The translations under genes were made by a program, and so were the position numbers. A stretch of 11,761 nt of DNA from Lachnospiraceae bacterium (lineage in GTDB: Bacteria > Bacillota_A > Clostridia > Lachnospirales > Lachnospiraceae), in NCBI GenBank assembly GCA_031262285.1, contig JAISHZ010000121.1, forward strand, positions 1 through 11,761, written 5' to 3'. Numbering within the stretch: position 1 is the first letter of the stretch; each line of letters opens with the position of its first letter. The notes beneath the pieces were generated by a model. The model searched no databases. It saw only the letters and a list, made by a program, of their open reading frames with translations, and had not been told where the DNA came from. Shown here one piece after another: positions 1 through 5,321 of this stretch.

Positions 1-144
1 CAACCGGGTGTGCTATCGTATCTGTTGTCGATGACGGTAGGTAAGCGCTATGGCGGAACCGTTACGGCAGATGAACTGGGACTTCCGGTACAAGAATCAG
101 GACTTTGCCTTCCTTGCGGCGCGTGTGGGCGTTGGCAGGCGTAA
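1..144 (+). CDS. 3' end of an unrecognised gene (C-terminal 47 residues)
   Basis: Frame 1 is open from the window edge to a TAA at 142-144, while the other two plus frames close within about 45 nt. The visible tail ends in a cysteine-rich stretch, LCLPCGACGRWQA, with cysteines spaced CxxCGxC. That could be a metal- or Fe-S-binding tail, but I do not recognise the family. The next gene starts 56 nt downstream with no terminator-like hairpin between them, so the two may be co-transcribed. The intervening 145-200 holds only an A-rich stretch and the ribosome site of the next gene. Coding status rests only on frame openness and position. Confidence 0.5.
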   Translation, partial: QPGVLSYLLSMTVGKRYGGTVTADELGLPVQESGLCLPCGACGRWQA

Positions 145-200
145 GGGAAAAGAAAACATCAAAACTTGCTTAAAAATCAGCAAAGAGAAGGGGGATATGA

Positions 201-1724
201 TTGAAACACAATAAACTTTTTTTGGAAAAAGTCTATGAATCCATCGTTTCAGTACTACCGATTACAGCGATCGTGTTGCTGTTGAGCATTTCGATAGCTC
301 CTTTGACCACTGCGACGCTGACGATGTTTCTCTTTGGCGCTTTGCTTTTGATCTTTGGGATGGGATTCTTTACCTTAGGGGTTGATATGTCTATGATTCC
401 CTTAGGAGAAGGGATCGGCGTCAAAATCAGTAAGACGAAAAGCTTGATTCTTCCGCTGTTTGCGATTCTGGTGTTGGGGATTATCGTGACCATAGCAGAG
501 CCGGATTTGCAGGTTCTCGCGCAGCAGGTGGCAGCGATTCCCAATATGACGTTGATCTTTACAGTGGCGGTGGGAGTGGGGGTCTTCTTACTTCTTTCGC
601 AAATCAGGATGTTACTCCATATCCCTCTTTCTGTTCTCTTATGGATCTTTTACGGTGTTATTTTCATCTTGGCATATTTTGCACCCAACAATATGATTGC
701 CGTTTCGTTTGACTCCGGCGGGGTGACGACAGGACCGATTACCGTTCCGTTTATCATGGCGCTTGGAATTGGTCTGGCTTCCGTTCGAAGCGATCGCAAC
801 TCTGACAAAGACAGTTTCGGATTAATCGCGCTATCCAGCGTTGGTCCTATATTGTGCGTGTTGATACTAGGACTCGTGTATCGTCCACAGGAATCTGTGC
901 AGCCGATGGTTTCCATGGCTGACTTGACGACTACCAGACAGGTGGCGCAACAGTTCCTCGTCGGTTTGCCACACTATGCGAAAGAGGTGGCGTTGGCGAT
1001 TTTGCCGATTGTTATTATATTTCTGTTATTTCAAGCGATGTTTCGCCGTTTTCATTCCAGAACCCTCCTTCGGATTGCTTCCGGCTTTTTGTATACATAC
1101 TTGGGATTGGTTTTGTTTTTAACGGGAGTAAATGTTGGGTTTATGCCCGCCGGACAGTATATCGGCGCGTCTCTTGCAAGCGATGGGACACAATGGCTGC
1201 TGATTCCTGTCGGTATGGCGATTGGATATTTTATTGTAAAAGCGGAGCCTGCCGTCGCCGTACTGACCAAGCAGGTAGAAGAAGTCACCGGAGGAGCGGT
1301 TTCGAAACGCTCGATTCTACTGAGCCTTTCAATAGCAGTGGCGTTTTCCGTAGGTCTGGCGATGCTTCGTATCCTCCTAGGCATACCGATCATGTGGTTC
1401 TTGATCCCGGGGTATTTGGTCGCTTTACTGATGACCTTCTTTGTCCCGCAGTTGTTTACCGGTATTGCGTTTGACTCCGGCGGGGTAGCAAGCGGACCGA
1501 TGACAGCGACCTTTTTACTTCCTCTGGCAAAAGGTGCGTGTGAAGCGTTGGGCGGCAATTTGATGCAAGATGCATTTGGAATCGTGGCGATGGTTGCCAT
1601 GACGCCGTTATTTACGATTCAGACATTGGGACTTTACAGCAAAATCAAGCAAGATCTAGCCAAAAAGCGATTACGATTACAGCTTCAAGAAATTGAGGAT
1701 GGGATCGTCTATTTTGATTCATGA
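201..1724 (+). CDS. DUF1538 family membrane protein, two fused halves (putative cation/proton antiporter)
   Basis: A 507-residue integral membrane protein with roughly 12 hydrophobic segments. It is an internal duplication. FDSGGVTTGP (170-179) is repeated as FDSGGVASGP (424-433). AEPDLQVLAQQV (99-110) recurs as AEPAVAVLTKQV (348-359). DSFGLIAL (204-211) matches DAFGIVAM (457-464), and the glycine-rich segment near 52-73 matches 302-322. These are DUF1538 signatures. As I recall, a two-gene DUF1538 pair (UmpA/UmpB) of Halomonas was reported as a Na+(Li+,K+)/H+ antiporter; here both halves lie in one chain. The paired polar FDSGGV motifs inside hydrophobic surroundings are good candidates for the ion path. 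The start is TTG at 201, set by AAGGGGG at 188-194 with 6-nt spacing; an ATG at 197 gives only a 5-codon frame. The PII-like gene follows 72 nt downstream and probably regulates it. Family assignment is firm; the transported ion is inference. Confidence 0.85.
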   Translation: MKHNKLFLEKVYESIVSVLPITAIVLLLSISIAPLTTATLTMFLFGALLLIFGMGFFTLGVDMSMIPLGEGIGVKISKTKSLILPLFAILVLGIIVTIAEPDLQVLAQQVAAIPNMTLIFTVAVGVGVFLLLSQIRMLLHIPLSVLLWIFYGVIFILAYFAPNNMIAVSFDSGGVTTGPITVPFIMALGIGLASVRSDRNSDKDSFGLIALSSVGPILCVLILGLVYRPQESVQPMVSMADLTTTRQVAQQFLVGLPHYAKEVALAILPIVIIFLLFQAMFRRFHSRTLLRIASGFLYTYLGLVLFLTGVNVGFMPAGQYIGASLASDGTQWLLIPVGMAIGYFIVKAEPAVAVLTKQVEEVTGGAVSKRSILLSLSIAVAFSVGLAMLRILLGIPIMWFLIPGYLVALLMTFFVPQLFTGIAFDSGGVASGPMTATFLLPLAKGACEALGGNLMQDAFGIVAMVAMTPLFTIQTLGLYSKIKQDLAKKRLRLQLQEIEDGIVYFDS

Positions 1725-1796
1725 TATGGTCGAATGTACGATCGCAATTGTTATAAGTTGCGTTGATTTTTGAGACGAACGGAAAGGAGAGTGGAT

Positions 1797-2468
1797 ATGG
1801 CTACGAAGGGCACCATTAAACTGATCGTTGCCTTTGTCGGCAGAGGGGAAGGCAAAGAAATCGCCAAGTTTTTGCAACGAAATCAAATCGAGATCAGTTT
1901 CCACAGTTTGGGACGCGGAACAGCGACTTCAGAGTTGATGGATGTGTTGGGACTTGGGAGTTCACAAAAAGATGTCATTTTGGCACTTTCCAACGCAGAA
2001 CTATCAGAACGAGTGCACAAGCAAATCGGAGAAGCTACCGGAACAGCGATACGAGCGCGTGGCATCGTCTTTAGTCTTCCAATCACAGGATTAAATAATA
2101 TGATAGCAACCATACTCAATACGCGCGTCATTGGTTCACAGATGGGAGCATTTATGGAAATAGAAAATCAAGAAAATAGCTTGATCTTAATAGCAGTCAA
2201 CCAAGGTTTTACGGATGAAGTGATGGATACGGCGAGAGCGGCGGGAGCGACAGGCGGCACGATTATCAAAGCTCGTTTTTCGGGTGAAAAGGAATCTGCA
2301 CATTTGTATGGTATTCAAGTGCAAGCGGAAAAAGAAATCATTGCGATCGTTTCTCCAACGAAACTGCGTAATGTCATCATGGAAACGGTGAATCGCAAAC
2401 ATGGACAAAGCACGGATGCATCCGCAATCCTCTTATCGTTGGGGATTGATCAATTGGTGCGAGTATAA
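1797..2468 (+). CDS. Tandem PII-like regulatory protein, partner of the DUF1538 transporter
   Basis: A soluble 223-residue protein, about twice the length of a classical PII (GlnB) subunit. It has two PII-like ferredoxin folds, about 1-110 and 118-223. The second is clearest: LILIAVNQGF (129-138), then AGATGGTIIKAR (149-160), a short T-loop region with FSGEKE (161-166), YGIQVQAEKEIIAIV (171-185) and a closing helix. The first begins KLIVAFVGRGEGKEIAKFL (8-26) and is more divergent. PII proteins bind ATP/ADP and 2-oxoglutarate at subunit clefts and control transporters or enzymes by direct contact, and PII-like genes next to DUF1538 genes are a known pairing. The start is ATG 1797, with AGGAG at 1785-1789 and 7-nt spacing. 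An upstream TTG at 1770 would add 9 residues but precedes this ribosome site. Which ligand binds, and whether the chain forms a pseudo-hexamer, is not visible. Confidence 0.85.
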   Translation: MATKGTIKLIVAFVGRGEGKEIAKFLQRNQIEISFHSLGRGTATSELMDVLGLGSSQKDVILALSNAELSERVHKQIGEATGTAIRARGIVFSLPITGLNNMIATILNTRVIGSQMGAFMEIENQENSLILIAVNQGFTDEVMDTARAAGATGGTIIKARFSGEKESAHLYGIQVQAEKEIIAIVSPTKLRNVIMETVNRKHGQSTDASAILLSLGIDQLVRV

Positions 2469-2546
2469 GGGAGAAGTTTGAAAGTAACGGAACTTTCAAA
2501 CTCCTTGATAGGTACGCGTGCCAGTGGCGCGCAGACGGGAGCAACT
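2469..2546 (+). promoter_or_regulatory. Double-hairpin leader element, copy A (before pseC)
   Basis: This fills the 78 nt between the PII stop and the pseC ATG. Hairpin 1 is AGTTTGAAAGT (2475-2485), a 6-nt loop, and ACTTTCAAACT (2492-2502), an 11-bp perfect stem. Hairpin 2 is GCGTGCC (2516-2522), a 3-nt loop, and GGCGCGC (2526-2532). AGACGGGAG (2533-2541), the 5-nt spacer CAACT and ATG 2547 follow. Nearly the same sequence stands before the HD-GYP gene on the other strand. The element is also open in frame with pseC from TTG 2478, which has GGGAG at 2469-2473. It could therefore be an untranslated regulatory leader or encode a 23-residue N-terminal extension. I chose ATG 2547 as the start because PseC homology begins there. 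Confidence 0.7.
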
Positions 2547-3761
2547 ATGGAGATACCGGCAATCATCGGAGGAATCCCGATCCGATCAACCCCTCTTTTT
2601 TATGGACATCAATACATCGATGAAGACGATGTCGCTGCCGTAGCGCAGACCATGTATCATGATCTCACTTGTGGACCGGAGATCGGAAAGACAGAACAAG
2701 CTCTGTGTGAGGCGACGGGTGCGAAATACTGTGTATTGGTAAGCAGTGGAACAGCAGCTCTTCATATAGCAGCCATGGCAGCAGGCATTTCTCCCGGCGA
2801 TGAGGTCATCGTATCATCGATTACCTTTGCGGCTTCGGCGAACTGTGTGCTCTATTGCGGCGGAACCCCTATATTTGCTGATATTGACAAAGACACATAC
2901 AACATTGACCCTGCTGATGTCAAGAGAAAGATTACACCACAGACCAAGGCTGTCATTGCGGTGGATTTTACCGGGCAAGTCGTGGATATAGCGGCACTTC
3001 GTGAATGGTGCTCCACCTATGGACTGCTGTTGATCGAAGACGCAGCACATTCGCTAGGGAGCCGATATAATGGGAAACGGGTCGGATCTCTGGCAGATAT
3101 GACTACCTTTAGTTTTCATCCGGTCAAAACGATCACGGGTGGAGAGGGAGGAGCAGTTACGACGAATGACCCGCTTCTGTATGAAAAGTTGCTTCTCGCT
3201 CGTACCCACGGTATTACGAGGGATCGCGCATTGATGGAACACCCCAGTGAGGATCCGTGGTACAATGAACAGATCAGTTTGGGTTACAACTATCGCATTA
3301 CGGATATCCAAGCCGCGTTAATCCGCAGTCAATTGCAGAAATTACCTCTCTTCAGCGCACGAAGAAAAGAGATTTGTGCACGGTACAATGAGGCTTTCCA
3401 TTCCATACCGGAGTTGATCATCCAAAGAGAGATACCGGAATCTGACACGGTTCGGCATTTATATATCTTGCGTCTACGTCTTTCGAAGTTAACTTGTACA
3501 AGGAGAGAATTTTTTGATGCGCTCTGCGCGGAGGGAATTCATCCGCAGGTACATTATCTGCCAGTCTATTGGCACTCCTATTATGAAAAATTGGGTTACA
3601 AAAAAGGGCTCTGCCCTCACAGCGAAGAGTATTACCATGAAGTGATGAGCCTGCCCTTGTATTATTCCTTGACCGATCAAGACGTAAGCGATTGTATCGC
3701 TGCCGTTCGGAAATTGATTTCCTATTATAGGAACCAAGAGCGGGTTCCTATAATCGATTGA
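2547..3761 (+). CDS. pseC: PseC-like UDP-4-amino-4,6-dideoxy-N-acetyl-L-altrosamine transaminase
   Basis: A PLP-dependent DegT/DnrJ/EryC1/StrS aminotransferase of 404 residues from ATG 2547. PseC makes the C4 amino group transfer from glutamate in pseudaminic acid synthesis, the nonulosonic sugar used on flagellin and cell surfaces. Visible signs are VSSGTAALH (65-73, cofactor phosphate contact), ITFAASANCVLYCG (92-105, typical of PseC), ADIDKDTYNIDP (111-122), IEDAAH with D165 (ring-nitrogen contact), FSFHPVKTITGGEGG (188-202) with K194 as the PLP lysine, HGITRD (221-226), GYNYRITDIQAAL (246-258) and HYLPVYW (336-342). No other pseudaminic acid gene is in the window, so this copy is detached from its pathway. 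The last about 12 codons lie in copy 1 of the 94-bp repeat, so the C-terminus YYRNQERVPIID is probably repeat-derived. A related sugar aminotransferase is the main alternative. Confidence 0.85.
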   Translation: MEIPAIIGGIPIRSTPLFYGHQYIDEDDVAAVAQTMYHDLTCGPEIGKTEQALCEATGAKYCVLVSSGTAALHIAAMAAGISPGDEVIVSSITFAASANCVLYCGGTPIFADIDKDTYNIDPADVKRKITPQTKAVIAVDFTGQVVDIAALREWCSTYGLLLIEDAAHSLGSRYNGKRVGSLADMTTFSFHPVKTITGGEGGAVTTNDPLLYEKLLLARTHGITRDRALMEHPSEDPWYNEQISLGYNYRITDIQAALIRSQLQKLPLFSARRKEICARYNEAFHSIPELIIQREIPESDTVRHLYILRLRLSKLTCTRREFFDALCAEGIHPQVHYLPVYWHSYYEKLGYKKGLCPHSEEYYHEVMSLPLYYSLTDQDVSDCIAAVRKLISYYRNQERVPIID

Positions 3762-3762
3762 C

Positions 3763-3783
3763 GGCGCAAGAACAGCGCCTTTT
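3763..3783 (+). terminator. Intrinsic terminator in repeat copy 1 (after pseC)
   Basis: A GGCGC / GCGCC stem with a 7-nt loop is followed directly by TTTT and lies 1 nt after the pseC TGA (3759-3761). The stem is short and the T-run brief. The 12-bp hairpin A just upstream, which covers the pseC stop region, may help it work. Confidence 0.6.
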
Positions 3784-3856
3784 ATCGGAAACTACGGTGC
3801 AGTTTCCGATAAGACCTATTATAGGAACCAAGAACGGGTTCCTATAATCGATTGAC

Positions 3857-3877
3857 GGCGCGAGGACAGCGCCTTTT
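3857..3877 (+). terminator. Second copy of the terminator hairpin (repeat copy 2)
   Basis: GGCGC / GCGCC with a GAGGACA loop and TTTT, exactly 94 bp after the first. It would act as a back-up stop for pseC transcripts before they run antisense into the HD-GYP gene. The third copy, at 3951-3971, has a weakened first base pair (AGCGC for GGCGC). Confidence 0.5.
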
Positions 3878-3969
3878 ATCGAAAACTGCGGTGCAGTTTC
3901 CGATATGACCTATTATAGGAACCAAGAGCGGGTTCCTATAATAGATTGACAGCGCGAGGACAGCGCCTT

Positions 3970-5226
3970 TTAGGTGTCTTTGAAAACGAGGTCGATCTCT
4001 TTGGTTAATTCTTGATCGATAAAACCGCCGCTTACCATACCGGTCATGATCGCCATGGTTTCTGCGTGGGTCTTTCCTGCTTTGTAAGGGCGATCTTCGC
4101 GTAAGGCTTGATATATATCCAGACAACCCAACAGTCGTTCATATTTCCCCAACTCTTTGGCAGCATAGCCGAAAGGGTATCCGTTTCCGTTTAGTTTTTC
4201 GTGATGATATGCTGCTACTTTACTGATATCCTCCATCCCCGGGATCTTACTCAAGACTTCATAGGTGATGAGCGCGTGTTTTTTCATTTCCTCAAATTCG
4301 TCTAGGGTCAATTTGTCAGGTTTTTCTAGGATGTTGATGTCTACCGCCAATTTTCCGATATCATGTACCGCTCCCGCAAAATAGAACTTCGCGCAATCTT
4401 CTTCGGACAATCCATAGTGCTTTGCCATGGTATACGCTTTTTGCGCAATGCCTAAACTATGTAAGGATGTAAAGGTGGATTTGTAGTCTACGATCTTCGC
4501 AAAGACCGCAGAGACATTGATCAGTTGTTGGGGAGTCAAGTCGATTTCTTCATAATCTAACACTTCTCGTAAAGCACTTTCCAAATGTTCATCAGATAGT
4601 TTTTCAAAGTCTGCATCTGTAATACCGTCTAATAGTAACTGTGTTACCGTCTCACCAAACAGTTTACCGCGCTGGTTCTGAGCGAAAGTACGAACAGCTT
4701 CCCACTTCTCCATACCGGATACTTCTTTGAGTTGGGAGCGTTCTTTCCATGCTGTATTCTCTTTATCCTTTAGATCAAATAAAACATCCAGCTGATCTGT
4801 TAAATGAATCAAGGCTGCATATAGATTGGTTTCGCTCTCCGTCTTTTGAAAAGGACCGCTGCCGTCCGCGTTTTCATGGTGATGCAGGATCGCATTTACT
4901 TGCGGGTGATAAAAAGGAAAGTCTGCCAGATTGCGCTCTCCTAAGATCGAGTGATGACCAAGCCCTTTGGGTAAGGGTTCTCCGGGGTTCGCGTCTGCAC
5001 CAATATACTCCGACTGTATGTACTGTGTCAGTGCATTGTCATGCAATACGGCATATGCTGCCAGATCAAGTCTGTCATATTTCGTCAAACCCGCTCGCTG
5101 CCCCAAAACAACGGAAAGGTAAGCAACCCTTTTACCGTGATTGGTCAGTACGCCGACAAGCTCTGTTTCGACATAGTCCAGTACTTGCGACATTTGTAAA
5201 ATCAATTCTGTAAATTGAACTTTCAT
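3970..5226 (-). CDS. Tandem HD-domain protein with C-terminal HD-GYP (probable cyclic-di-GMP phosphodiesterase)
   Basis: A 418-residue cytoplasmic protein with no membrane segment or receiver domain. The C-terminal half is a clear HD-GYP domain: H256, HDIGKL with H288/D289, H317, HHEKLNGNGYP (341-351) and D370 in CLDIYQALREDRPY. HD-GYP enzymes hydrolyse cyclic-di-GMP (or cGAMP) with a bound di- or tri-metal centre. The N-terminal half is a second, diverged HD domain that seems to keep a full metal-ligand series: H30, H62/D63, H91/H92, HHHEN (115-119) and D144. Its GYP is replaced by DGSGPF (121-126), so it is not a standard HD-GYP. The start is ATG 5226, with GGGAG at 5232-5236 and 5-nt spacing. 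A TTG at 5295 with its own GGGAG (5301-5305) is in frame and would add 23 residues encoded by leader copy B. The stop TAA lies in the last bases of the 94-bp repeat array. Confidence 0.85.
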   Translation of the reverse strand: MKVQFTELILQMSQVLDYVETELVGVLTNHGKRVAYLSVVLGQRAGLTKYDRLDLAAYAVLHDNALTQYIQSEYIGADANPGEPLPKGLGHHSILGERNLADFPFYHPQVNAILHHHENADGSGPFQKTESETNLYAALIHLTDQLDVLFDLKDKENTAWKERSQLKEVSGMEKWEAVRTFAQNQRGKLFGETVTQLLLDGITDADFEKLSDEHLESALREVLDYEEIDLTPQQLINVSAVFAKIVDYKSTFTSLHSLGIAQKAYTMAKHYGLSEEDCAKFYFAGAVHDIGKLAVDINILEKPDKLTLDEFEEMKKHALITYEVLSKIPGMEDISKVAAYHHEKLNGNGYPFGYAAKELGKYERLLGCLDIYQALREDRPYKAGKTHAETMAIMTGMVSGGFIDQELTKEIDLVFKDT

Positions 5227-5310
5227 AATAACTCCCGTCTGCGCGCCAACGGCGCGCGTATTAATCAAGAAGTTTGAAAGTTTACTTACTTTCAAACTTG
5301 CTCCCGTCTG
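5227..5310 (-). promoter_or_regulatory. Double-hairpin leader element, copy B (before the HD-GYP gene)
   Basis: Read on the minus strand, it begins AGACGGGAG (5309-5301), 5 nt and TTG 5295. Hairpin 1 follows, with a 12-bp perfect stem (5288-5299 with 5270-5281) and a 6-nt loop. Hairpin 2 is GCGCGCC (5257-5251), a 3-nt loop and GGCGCGC (5247-5241). A second AGACGGGAG (5240-5232), 5 nt and ATG 5226 close the element. Stem sequences match copy A, while both loops differ. In hairpin 2 a T-G pair of copy A is a C-G pair here, which fits selection on RNA structure. The element follows the dnaE stop (5322-5324) within 12 nt, so the HD-GYP gene may be the last gene of the dnaE transcript. Confidence 0.7.
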
Positions 5311-5321
5311 CGACGTCCTTG

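Larger units (their letters stand above)
3721..3972. repeat. 94-bp tandem repeat, 2.7 copies, hairpin-rich, between convergent genes
   Basis: Three direct copies begin with CCTATTATAGGAACC at 3721, 3815 and 3909, with a spacing of exactly 94 bp. The third copy is cut to 64 bp and ends in the stop codon of the minus-strand HD-GYP gene. Each full unit holds three stem-loops. Hairpin A is ATTATAGGAACC with GGTTCCTATAAT, a 12-bp perfect stem. Hairpin B is GGCGC with GCGCC, then TTTTA. Hairpin C is ATCGGAAACT with AGTTTCCGAT. The copies differ at only a few positions, mostly in loops or as single stem changes. The first copy overlaps the pseC 3' end. The array is not CRISPR-like: the repeats abut and have no variable spacers. 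Confidence 0.9.

Noticed and set aside
197..214. Tiny upstream frame ATG ATT GAA ACA CAA TAA overlapping the DUF1538 start
   Set aside because: Its ATG is only 2 nt from AAGGGGG, too close for initiation. The TTG at 201 has proper spacing, so the ATG is probably chance.
1052..1600. 182-residue open frame on the minus strand opposite the DUF1538 gene
   Set aside because: It is antisense to a well-supported membrane protein and its composition is what the reverse of that gene would give. It has no recognisable domain or convincing ribosome site.
1743..1772. Weak inverted repeat CGCAA / TTGCG with a T-rich tail between the DUF1538 and PII genes
   Set aside because: A 5-bp stem with a 10-nt loop and an interrupted T-run is too weak to call a terminator. 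It could at most be a partial attenuator.
3721..3972. Possible CRISPR array
   Set aside because: The 94-bp units are contiguous, nearly identical over their whole length and have no unique spacers.
4749..5213. 154-residue open frame on the plus strand opposite the HD-GYP gene
   Set aside because: It is fully antisense to a gene with clear catalytic motifs, and its translation shows no domain.
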